NCBI GenBank assembly: GCA_026387515.1
Contig: JAPLLP010000244.1
Span: 1-5,408, forward strand
Reading direction: 5' to 3'
Source: Candidatus Omnitrophota bacterium
GTDB lineage: Bacteria; Omnitrophota; Koll11; Gygaellales; Profunditerraquicolaceae
Length of the DNA stretch: 5,408 nt
Shown here: in pieces, positions 1-5,070 of the stretch
Numbering within the stretch: the first letter of the stretch is position 1
Layout: each line of letters begins with the position of its first letter
Position numbers and translations under genes: made by a program
The notes under the pieces: model-generated
Seen by the model: the letters and a program-made list of their open reading frames with translations, nothing else
What the model was told of the DNA's origin: nothing
Database searches by the model: none

Positions 1-1
1 C

Positions 2-1354
2 TTAGATTTGAAAGCGGGGACTATTTGGTTTCAGAAGGATGAGGTAGAGAGTATCAATGGTTATTCTGTGGAGAGTTGGAAGCAGAGCCTTCCCACGCAA
101 GAGGCATTCAAGGAACAGAATAAAAATCAGGCTATCCTTTCCTCCGCGCAGGAGGGCCTGAATTTCGTATCCAAGACCAGGAGACTGGAATTTAAAACTA
201 TGCCCTGGGTAGAAGTCTGCACCAGGGAAGAATTAAAGAGAAATTTAATGAGGTTGATTGAAAAAGAAAATAGTGAAGCTAAAGTGGATACCGCCGGCAA
301 GTTATTGCTAAAACTGGGATTACTTTCCGACCTCCAGGAATATAAGCGGGAGGCATCGAGCCTTTTGACTGAACAGGTAGCGGGTTATTATAGCGACGAA
401 GACAAAAGGATCTATGTTACGGACGATGTGCTTCTTGACATTCTGCCCGGGATACCCAGCATAACTATTATGCATGAACAGATGCACGCGCTGCAGGATC
501 AGTATCACGATTTGAAGAAGATCAAGGATGCGTTATTCCAGGGAAATGATGATAAGGCCATGGCAATGCAGGGCGTTATTGAAGGAGAAGCGACTGTTTT
601 GATGTACGATGCCTATTTTAACTCAGTGCGCGGGGCCGGTTTTATGGGCAAAGAGGATAAAATCCTGGACATAAGGTCTTTTGTCATAGATTCAATGCTG
701 GCCTATAGCAAGCGGATCAAGTCAGAAAATAATCAGCCGGCTATTTTTATGGAAGACACGCTTTTCCCTTATGTCTATGGCGGCACTTTTATACAGTACA
801 TCGTGAACACCAGGGGCTGGGATGCGGTGGATGCAATATATAAAGACCCGCCTGTTTCATCCGAGCAGATAATGCATCCGGAAAAGTATTATATTATGCG
901 CGATGCACCTAAGGAAGTGAATCTTCCCGATATTTCGAGCAAGTTAGGTTCATCCTGGGTACGTTTAACCCGCGGCGTATTAGGGGAATTCAGTTTCTAT
1001 CTGGTAGGGAAGAATTTTCTGGATGAATTATCGGCAAAGCTCATGTCTGAAGGCTGGGGTGGAGATACCTTTGAGCTTTATGAAGAGCCCGCCTCAAAAC
1101 AACTACTCCTTATTTCATTATCAAAATGGGATACTGAGCGCGATGCCGAAGAGGCCTTCTCCCTTTACAAAAAGATAATAGTAAAAAGATACAAGAATCC
1201 CGCTTTAATTAAGGAAGACGCGAATTTCTCTCAATGGAAGACAACTAGCGGCAGTGTTTATTTGTCTAAGGATGGGGATTCGATAATTCATATTGACGGG
1301 GCTAGCGAAACATTGCTCTTGGCTTTGCTCGGAGCCTTAAATAAAGCGAAATGA
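2..1354 (+). CDS. Putative zinc metallopeptidase (HExxH, gluzincin-like), 5'-partial
   Basis: The reading frame is open to the left edge, so the gene very probably begins outside the window. The TTG at position 8 has no ribosome binding site and is unlikely to be the start; residue numbers below count from it. An HEQMH zinc-binding motif lies at residues 156-160, followed by ALQDQYHDL. A downstream IEGEA stretch (191-195) could supply the third, glutamate ligand, as in gluzincins. An AGYYSDEDKRIYV segment precedes the motif. PPVSSEQIMHPEKY (281-294) and a C-terminal WGGDTFELY...WDTERDA region (350-380) match a pattern I know from uncharacterised bacterial HExxH proteins. The retained part has no membrane segment; a signal peptide, if any, would be upstream. 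The stop overlaps the pyrD start by 4 bp (ATGA), implying translational coupling. Substrate and role are unknown. The metallopeptidase fold is fairly sure; activity is inferred from the motifs. Confidence 0.75.
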   Translation, partial: LDLKAGTIWFQKDEVESINGYSVESWKQSLPTQEAFKEQNKNQAILSSAQEGLNFVSKTRRLEFKTMPWVEVCTREELKRNLMRLIEKENSEAKVDTAGKLLLKLGLLSDLQEYKREASSLLTEQVAGYYSDEDKRIYVTDDVLLDILPGIPSITIMHEQMHALQDQYHDLKKIKDALFQGNDDKAMAMQGVIEGEATVLMYDAYFNSVRGAGFMGKEDKILDIRSFVIDSMLAYSKRIKSENNQPAIFMEDTLFPYVYGGTFIQYIVNTRGWDAVDAIYKDPPVSSEQIMHPEKYYIMRDAPKEVNLPDISSKLGSSWVRLTRGVLGEFSFYLVGKNFLDELSAKLMSEGWGGDTFELYEEPASKQLLLISLSKWDTERDAEEAFSLYKKIIVKRYKNPALIKEDANFSQWKTTSGSVYLSKDGDSIIHIDGASETLLLALLGALNKAK

Positions 1355-2280
1355 AAAAAGTAAATCTTTCCGTATGGCGATCTATGAAGATTGGCAGGTC
1401 TCTTTTTAAGAACCCGGTAATGGTCTCATCCGGTACCTTTGGTTACGCCGAGGAATTTTCCAGCTTTATTGATTTAAAAAAATTAGGCGCAATCGTCACC
1501 AAGACTATTACCTTAAGGCCGCGGCTGGGCAATCTTCCTCCCCGGACCTGCGAGGCCCCCGCAGGGATGCTCAATTCCATAGGCCTGGAAAATCCCGGAC
1601 TAGAGGTTTTCTTGAGCGATAAGCTTCCCAAATTATCCAAATATGGCGTACCGATAATAGTAAGCATCTCTTCCGAGGATGATCCTAAGGAATTTATAGA
1701 ACTCACCCGCTACCTGGACAAGGTTAAAGAGGTTGCGGCAATAGAATTAAATATCTCTTGTCCTAATCTGGGGAAGAAGGCGCTTATTTCGCAGGAAGCC
1801 AAGGCTACCTATAGCGTGGTTAAAGAGGTGCGTAAGTCTACAAAGAAAACGCTGATTACTAAATTATCTCCTAATGTTACTAGTATTACAGATATCGCCT
1901 CCGCCGCCGAAGAGGCAGGCTCAGATGCGGTTGCGCTTATCAATACTATCACGGGAATGAGCATTGATGTCGCATCGCGAAAGCCGAAGCTCGCCATGAT
2001 TACCGGGGGGTTAAGCGGGCCGGCAATCCGGCCGATAGCGGTGCGCATGGCCTGGGAGGTCTATCAAAAAATCAAAATCCCGATCATTGGTATGGGTGGT
2101 ATAACAGATACTGCTTCGGCGTTGGAATTTATTATTGCCGGGGCCAGCGCCGTAAGCGTGGGAACCGCAAATTTTGTTAATCCCAGGGCAACAGTTGAGA
2201 TCTTAAGCGGGATTGAAGTTTATCTAAAGAGGAATAAAATAAATTCCATAAAAGACTTAACCGGTTCTCTAAGATGCTAA
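1351..2280 (+). CDS. pyrD: Dihydroorotate dehydrogenase, class 1B catalytic subunit
   Basis: Oxidises dihydroorotate to orotate in de novo pyrimidine synthesis, as a cytosolic FMN enzyme. The 309 aa length is normal for the family. The N-terminal NPVMVSSGTFGY (21-32), TKTITL (50-55) with an FMN-contacting Lys51, and MLNSIGLENPG (73-83) are class 1B signatures. NISCPN (134-139) places the catalytic base at Cys137; class 2 enzymes have Ser there. Lys171 in TKLSPN, INT (198-200), GGLSGPAIRP (219-228), GMGGI (247-251) and VGTANF (270-275) build the FMN and phosphate site. The ATG at 1351 leaves 20 residues before NPV, as expected; Met12 would be short. No good Shine-Dalgarno is present (GGAG at 1331 is too far), so translation is probably coupled to the upstream gene through the ATGA overlap. 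Class 1B enzymes normally work with the iron-sulfur/FAD subunit PyrK, which is not in this window. Identification is firm. Confidence 0.95.
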   Translation: MKKVNLSVWRSMKIGRSLFKNPVMVSSGTFGYAEEFSSFIDLKKLGAIVTKTITLRPRLGNLPPRTCEAPAGMLNSIGLENPGLEVFLSDKLPKLSKYGVPIIVSISSEDDPKEFIELTRYLDKVKEVAAIELNISCPNLGKKALISQEAKATYSVVKEVRKSTKKTLITKLSPNVTSITDIASAAEEAGSDAVALINTITGMSIDVASRKPKLAMITGGLSGPAIRPIAVRMAWEVYQKIKIPIIGMGGITDTASALEFIIAGASAVSVGTANFVNPRATVEILSGIEVYLKRNKINSIKDLTGSLRC

Positions 2281-2951
2281 AAATAGAAGATAAGCTTATT
2301 GTCGCTTTGGATGTGGATACGCTTGATAAAGCAGAATATTTGGTTGACCTGCTTTATCCGGAAATAAGATTATTTAAGGTCGGAAGCCAGCTTTTTACTG
2401 CCTGCGGGCCTAGCATCGTTGATTTCATACGCGAAAAGGGGGCGGAGGTTTTCTTAGATTTGAAGTTTTTTGATATACCCAATACTGTGGCTAATGCCGT
2501 GCGCCAGGCAGCCCGGCTCAAAGTGCGGATGCTTACCCTGCATATCCTGGGAGGTGAGGATATGCTTAAAGCGGCAGTAAAAGCGGCTAAAGAAGAATCC
2601 GGCAGACTCAAAATAAAACCGCCGCTTTTAATAGGGGTTACGGTGTTGACCAGCCAGGCGACAAAACCTGCGCAGGTGGTTGCGTTGGCCAGGGCGGGAA
2701 TTTCCGCAGGGCTTGATGGAGTGGTGTCGTCAGTAAAAGAGGCCGCGCTTCTTCGTAAATCCATACATAAAGGTTTTATTATCGTGAGCCCCGGGATACG
2801 GCCGCCAGGCGCAAGTTTAGGTGATCAAAAACGCGTAGCCACCGCGCAAGAAGCGATCAATGCTGGCAGTGATTTCCTGGTAGTGGGCCGGCCGATATTG
2901 GAGGCAAAGGATCCGCTTAGGGCTGTTAAGGAAATTATCGGGAGTCTTTAG
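2274..2951 (+). CDS. pyrF: Orotidine-5'-phosphate decarboxylase
   Basis: Decarboxylates OMP to UMP, the last step of de novo pyrimidine synthesis; cytosolic TIM-barrel homodimer. The 225 aa length is typical of the short bacterial form. Substrate and catalytic motifs appear in order: ALDV with Asp13, FKVG with Lys35, and the active-site block DLKFFDIPNTV (62-72) carrying Asp62, Lys64 and Asp67. The phosphate-binding region follows: GVTVLTS (121-127), SPGIRPPG (172-179) with Arg176, and VVGRPI (203-208). The start ATG lies inside the last codons of pyrD, giving a 7 bp overlap, and no strong ribosome binding site is visible, so coupled translation is likely. PyrD makes orotate and PyrF acts two steps later; orotate phosphoribosyltransferase (PyrE) is not in the window. 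All key residues are intact. Confidence 0.96.
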   Translation: MLKIEDKLIVALDVDTLDKAEYLVDLLYPEIRLFKVGSQLFTACGPSIVDFIREKGAEVFLDLKFFDIPNTVANAVRQAARLKVRMLTLHILGGEDMLKAAVKAAKEESGRLKIKPPLLIGVTVLTSQATKPAQVVALARAGISAGLDGVVSSVKEAALLRKSIHKGFIIVSPGIRPPGASLGDQKRVATAQEAINAGSDFLVVGRPILEAKDPLRAVKEIIGSL

Positions 2952-2972
2952 GTTGACGTTAGCCAACCTTTT
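2951..2972 (+). terminator. Weak terminator-like hairpin at the end of the pyrF operon
   Basis: GGTTG (2951-2955) pairs with CAACC (2964-2968) across an 8-base loop and is followed by TTTT. The stem begins at the last base of the pyrF stop codon. Five base pairs is short for an intrinsic terminator and no other candidate follows pyrF. The hairpin covers the -35 box of the tRNA-Val promoter, so the inverted repeat could be incidental. Confidence 0.35.
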
Positions 2973-2981
2973 GATTATAAT
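2953..2981 (+). promoter_or_regulatory. Sigma70-type promoter for tRNA-Val
   Basis: TTGACG (2953-2958, five of six matches to the -35 consensus) and a perfect TATAAT (2976-2981) are separated by 17 bases, the optimal spacing. The -10 box ends nine bases before the mature tRNA 5' end, so transcription would begin about 2-4 bases upstream of it. The promoter starts one base after the pyrF stop codon. Confidence 0.85.
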
Positions 2982-2990
2982 GAGATTTTC

Positions 2991-3065
2991 GGGCGGTTGG
3001 CGCAATTGGTTAGCGCGCCTGACTTACATTCAGGAGGCTTACAGGTTCAAGTCCTGTACCGCCCA
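2991..3065 (+). tRNA. tRNA-Val (anticodon TAC)
   Basis: A full cloverleaf can be drawn. The acceptor stem is GGGCGGT/ACCGCCC (2991-2997 with 3058-3064), with discriminator A at 3065. The D arm is GCGC/GCGC with a 9-base loop containing GG. The anticodon stem CCTGA/TCAGG encloses CTTACAT, giving anticodon TAC at 3025-3027 (reads GUA and related valine codons). The T arm is ACAGG-TTCAAGT-CCTGT. CCA is not encoded and must be added after transcription. The variable region (3035-3040) is six bases, one more than the usual five of class I tRNAs. Confidence 0.95.
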
Positions 3066-3078
3066 CTTAGAAAAATCC

Positions 3079-3098
3079 CTTGCCAAGAGGCAAGTTTT
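3079..3098 (+). terminator. Small intrinsic terminator between the two tRNA genes
   Basis: CTTGCC (3079-3084) and GGCAAG (3089-3094) form a 6-bp stem with an AAGA tetraloop, followed directly by TTTT. It lies 14 bases after tRNA-Val, where a terminator is expected. The T tract is short, so some readthrough into tRNA-Asp is possible. Confidence 0.6.
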
Positions 3099-3109
3099 GA
3101 TTTAAGATT

Positions 3110-3115
3110 TATACT
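3110..3115 (+). promoter_or_regulatory. Probable -10 box for tRNA-Asp
   Basis: TATACT matches five of six -10 consensus bases and ends exactly nine bases before the tRNA-Asp 5' end, the same distance as the strong promoter of tRNA-Val. No convincing -35 box lies 16-18 bases upstream: that region is the terminator hairpin, and the nearest TTGCCA (3080-3085) is 24 bases away. It is either a weak promoter or a relic, with tRNA-Asp also reached by readthrough. Confidence 0.45.
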
Positions 3116-3124
3116 TCTTTCATT

Positions 3125-3200
3125 GGGGTCGTGGTGTAGCCCGGTCTAACACGTCGCCCTGTCACGGCGAAGATCGCGAGTTCAAATCTCGTCGACCCCG
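3125..3200 (+). tRNA. tRNA-Asp (anticodon GTC)
   Basis: The acceptor stem is GGGGTCG/CGACCCC (3125-3131 with 3193-3199), with discriminator G at 3200, as expected for aspartate. The D stem is GTGT/ACAC with an 11-base loop. The anticodon stem TCGCC/GGCGA encloses CTGTCAC, with anticodon GTC at 3161-3163. The variable loop AGATC has five bases. The T arm is GCGAG-TTCAAAT-CTCGT with one G-U pair. CCA is not encoded. Confidence 0.96.
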
Positions 3201-3234
3201 TTTAAAATTCCGCGCCAAGAACTCAATATGTAAG

Positions 3235-3263
3235 GGCGTTCCCAAAGAGCGTCTTTTTATTTT
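3235..3263 (+). terminator. Intrinsic terminator after tRNA-Asp
   Basis: GGCGTTC (3235-3241) pairs with GAGCGTC (3247-3253) around a CCAAA loop, with two G-U pairs. It is followed by TTTTTATTTTT. Bases just outside (AAG against the first T residues) can lengthen the stem. It sits 34 bases past tRNA-Asp and only 13 bases before the next start codon, so it separates the tRNA unit from the membrane-protein gene. Confidence 0.7.
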
Positions 3264-3276
3264 TATACCTTTATTT

Positions 3277-3873
3277 ATGGTCGGACAAGCCATGCAGGGC
3301 CAATTACTGGGGATGATCACGGGATGTAAAGACCTGGGGGTCTTTTTAGCGATGTTCCTGGAATCCAGTATCGTCCCCGTTCCTTCGGAAGCGATTATCG
3401 TGGGCGCAGCCGCTATAGGCGTCCCGGTTAAATCCATACTCATATTCGGCTCCCTGGGTTCGACAGTTGGAGCCATGGTGGGATACGCCTTAGGCAGATA
3501 CGCGGCTATGCCCACCATACTGAAGTTTGGAAAATATGTCCTTATAAAGCCGCATCATATTTATAAGGCGGAAGGCTTCGCTAAAAAATACGGCGTGTGG
3601 GGCGTACTGCTGGGAAGGGTTTTGCCCATCATACCCTTTAAGGTGTTTTCTATCGCCTCTGGGATTACCAAAGTGCCCTTCGTACCTTTTGTAATATGCA
3701 CGGCGATAGGCGTTGTGCCTAGGATATTCCTCTTGGCTCTTTTTGGCGATTCGCTGATAAAATATACTAAACCCACCGTGCTGATATTGCTCTTGCTGGT
3801 AGTGGTATTTTTGGCTTTTAAGATCACCAGGATGGTTTATAGCGGGAAGAAGGCAAGATACACCCCGCGCTAA
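3277..3873 (+). CDS. DedA-family (VTT domain) integral membrane protein
   Basis: A 198 aa, strongly hydrophobic inner-membrane protein of DedA type. Members are linked to lipid-carrier flipping (undecaprenyl phosphate or phospholipid) and membrane-potential maintenance; no substrate can be assigned here. An N-terminal FLAMFLESSIVPVPSEAII block (23-41) carries the family's acidic and proline residues (Glu29, Pro34, Pro36, Glu38) in a re-entrant segment. GSTVGAMVGYALGR (61-74) ends at Arg74. GRVLPIIPFKVFSIASG (113-129) has Arg114 and resembles the conserved second half of the domain; Arg149 follows. Membrane segments are near 18-48, 52-72, 106-128, 132-156 and 166-184. The ATG at 3277 has no Shine-Dalgarno and lies just after a terminator; Met6 (3292) and Met13 (3313) are alternatives, but Met13 would be short. 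The last codons and stop lie inside the first copy of the repeated leader element. Family assignment is good; the exact start is uncertain. Confidence 0.85.
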   Translation: MVGQAMQGQLLGMITGCKDLGVFLAMFLESSIVPVPSEAIIVGAAAIGVPVKSILIFGSLGSTVGAMVGYALGRYAAMPTILKFGKYVLIKPHHIYKAEGFAKKYGVWGVLLGRVLPIIPFKVFSIASGITKVPFVPFVICTAIGVVPRIFLLALFGDSLIKYTKPTVLILLLLVVVFLAFKITRMVYSGKKARYTPR

Positions 3874-3927
3874 GCGGACACCTGGCCCAGACAGGAATTG
3901 GGCCAGTGTTCACTATTGTGAAGGAGG
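3860..3927 (+). promoter_or_regulatory. Structured leader element, copy 1 (upstream of the tolQ-like gene)
   Basis: Bases 3860-3909 match 4967-5016 at 45 of 50 positions; the first 18 bases (acaccccgcgctaagcgg) are identical. Three hairpins can be drawn. H1 is CCGC/GCGG with loop GCTAA (3865-3877). H2 is CTGGCCCA/TGGGCCAG (3882-3889 with 3899-3906), 9-base loop, extendable by ACA/TGT past a bulged C. H3 is TTCAC/GTGAA with loop TATT (3909-3922). H3 ends within the Shine-Dalgarno AAGGAGG. No T tract follows H2 or H3, so this is not an intrinsic terminator. The element starts inside the 3' end of the DedA gene. Inference: cis-acting RNA controlling translation or mRNA stability of the downstream pair. 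Alternative: a palindromic dispersed repeat. Confidence 0.65.
3921..3927 (+). promoter_or_regulatory. Strong Shine-Dalgarno for the tolQ-like gene
   Basis: AAGGAGG lies eight bases before the ATG at 3936 and fixes that start. Its first two bases are also the last two paired bases of hairpin H3, so folding of the leader could affect ribosome access. Confidence 0.85.
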
Positions 3928-3935
3928 CAGTTTAG

Positions 3936-4553
3936 ATGTCGCTATGGCGGTTGATCAGTGTCGGCGGTTTCACCATGTATATTCTTTTATTCTGTTCTGT
4001 ATTATCTCTTGCTATTATCTTTGAGAGATACATGTATTACCGCAAGAGGTCTAAGATAAAAAGGGCGGATTTTATGATGCTCATTGCCGTGGCATTAAAA
4101 AAAGGAAACGTGAAAGAGGCTCTGGAGATATGCAGGAACACAGATACCCCTTTTTCCAGCGTGGTGCAATCTGGCTTAAGCCTCCATGGCCACAATGAAG
4201 TGGTGATATCTAATACCATGGAAAGGGAGGTGACTGTTGAGACGACTAAATTAGAACGTCTCACCAGCATCGTCGGAACCATAGGAAGCACTGCCGTTTA
4301 CATCGGCTTATTTGGGACGGTGTTAGGGATAATTCGGGCATTCCACGATATTTCCAAGAGCGGCTCCGGCGGGATAAGCGTGGTGATTAATGGTATATCC
4401 GAGGCTTTGGTATGTACCGCCGCAGGCCTTTGCGTAGCGGTGCCCGCGGTTATTGCCTACAATTATTTTGTCAAGAAAGTAGACAGTTTTATCACAGACA
4501 TGGAATTGTGCGTCTCGGAAATAATGGATTTATTGAATATAAGGCAGAAATGA
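3936..4553 (+). CDS. MotA/TolQ/ExbB-family proton (or sodium) channel protein
   Basis: A 205 aa inner-membrane protein with the three-helix layout of TolQ/ExbB: TM1 near 11-30, a cytoplasmic loop 31-112, TM2 113-136 and TM3 158-178. The TM2 block SIVGTIGSTAVYIGLFGTVLG (111-131) and TM3 block GISEALVCTAAGLCVAVPAV (153-172) are the family core. Thr128 in GTV and Thr161 in the TM3 block match the channel-lining threonines of the family. Five or so copies form a channel around a TolR/ExbD dimer, using ion flow to drive work at the outer membrane or envelope. Whether it serves Tol-Pal, TonB or another partner cannot be decided because no tolA, tonB, tolB or pal is present, so no symbol is given. 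It is preceded by a strong ribosome binding site within leader element copy 1 and overlaps the next gene by 4 bp. Confidence 0.92.
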   Translation: MSLWRLISVGGFTMYILLFCSVLSLAIIFERYMYYRKRSKIKRADFMMLIAVALKKGNVKEALEICRNTDTPFSSVVQSGLSLHGHNEVVISNTMEREVTVETTKLERLTSIVGTIGSTAVYIGLFGTVLGIIRAFHDISKSGSGGISVVINGISEALVCTAAGLCVAVPAVIAYNYFVKKVDSFITDMELCVSEIMDLLNIRQK

Positions 4554-4966
4554 AGCAGTCCCTCAGGAAACAAAGATTGGTGGCGGATATAAACATAACG
4601 CCATTTACCGACGTAATTCTTGTATTGCTGGTCATATTTATGATTACCACTCCCTTGATCTCTCAATCAAACATCAAGGTGAATCTGCCGGAGGCAAGAA
4701 GCGGGTTGCCTGCGGGGAAGAACCGGCAGCAAGAGGCAGAGGTTACCATAACGCGCGAAGGGGTGGTTTATTTAGACGGCAAGCTCGTAACCAGGAAAGA
4801 GCTTAAAGATCAGGTCAAAAAAATGTATGTTAATGATCCCGAACTAAGCGTCACCGTGCGTTCGGACAAGTTCGTGAGATTCCAAGAAATAGTCAATGTG
4901 CTGGATCCGCTGACCGAGTTAGGTGTGACCAAACTCAACATTGCGGCAACAACTGAAAACGAGTAG
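4550..4966 (+). CDS. ExbD/TolR-family biopolymer transport protein
   Basis: A 138 aa single-pass inner-membrane protein, the normal length for ExbD/TolR. After a short basic N-terminus comes DINITPFTDVILVLLVIFMI (13-32); Asp21 is the ion-carrying aspartate essential in the family. The membrane helix spans about 21-40. The periplasmic domain (41-138) includes VTITREGVVYLDGK (65-78) and VTVRSDKFVRFQEIVNVLD (101-119), typical of the fold that dimerises and binds the cell wall or partner proteins. The ATG at 4550 overlaps the stop of the channel gene (ATGA), with a weak AAGGCAG upstream. A longer in-frame start at 4412 would put 46 non-conserved residues across the TM3-coding part of the upstream gene and is rejected. 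The protein forms a stator-like complex with the preceding gene product. TolR and ExbD cannot be told apart without neighbours. Confidence 0.93.
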   Translation: MKQSLRKQRLVADINITPFTDVILVLLVIFMITTPLISQSNIKVNLPEARSGLPAGKNRQQEAEVTITREGVVYLDGKLVTRKELKDQVKKMYVNDPELSVTVRSDKFVRFQEIVNVLDPLTELGVTKLNIAATTENE

Positions 4967-5061
4967 ACACCCCGCGCTAAGCGGCTACCTGGCCCAGATT
5001 GGATTTGGGCCAGTGTCCCCTTGTGGGGAAATTGCGCGGGTGTTCGCTACTGCGAAAGGAG
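4967..5061 (+). promoter_or_regulatory. Structured leader element, copy 2 (upstream of hppA)
   Basis: Starts at the base after the tolR/exbD-like stop codon and ends in the hppA Shine-Dalgarno. It shares H1 (4972-4984), H2 (4989-4996 with 5006-5013) and the SD-adjacent H3 (TTCGC/GCGAA, loop TACT, 5043-5056) with copy 1. It has 27 extra bases between GTGT repeats at 5013 and 5040. The extra part holds a hairpin TCCCC/GGGGA with loop TTGT (5016-5029) and GCGCGGGTGT (5034-5043). The latter can pair with ACACCCCGCGC at the element start, leaving one bulged C: ten base pairs closing a multibranch structure. That long stem uses the same bases as H1, so the two folds exclude each other, as in switching RNAs. 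Function is inferred, not shown. Confidence 0.65.
5055..5061 (+). promoter_or_regulatory. Shine-Dalgarno for hppA
   Basis: AAAGGAG lies nine bases before the ATG at 5071. As in copy 1, the first two A residues are the final paired bases of hairpin H3. Confidence 0.8.
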
Positions 5062-5070
5062 ACTAGTAAC

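Noticed and set aside
8..10. TTG as a true start codon of the metallopeptidase
   Set aside because: The frame is open upstream to the window edge and no ribosome binding site can be seen, so the gene is more simply 5'-truncated by the window.
3080..3085. TTGCCA as the -35 box for tRNA-Asp
   Set aside because: It is 24 bases from the TATACT box, well outside the usual 16-18 base spacing, and is part of the terminator stem.
3211..3220. ccgcgccaag as a partial third copy of the leader element (compare ccgcgctaag)
   Set aside because: Only about ten bases match, the GCGG partner strand and H2 are absent, and it lies in the tRNA-Asp trailer; likely chance.
3882..3906. H2 of the leader element (8-bp GC-rich stem) as an intrinsic terminator for the DedA gene
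   Set aside because: No T tract follows it on either strand, and the Shine-Dalgarno of the next gene lies only 14 bases downstream.
4412..4549. A longer in-frame start for the ExbD/TolR-like protein
   Set aside because: The extra 46 residues are unlike any ExbD/TolR N-terminus and overlap the conserved TM3-coding part of the channel gene; ATG at 4550 gives the normal length and an ATGA overlap.
3860..5061. CRISPR array or tandem repeat
   Set aside because: Only two copies exist, more than 1 kb apart with full genes between them, and no regular spacer pattern.
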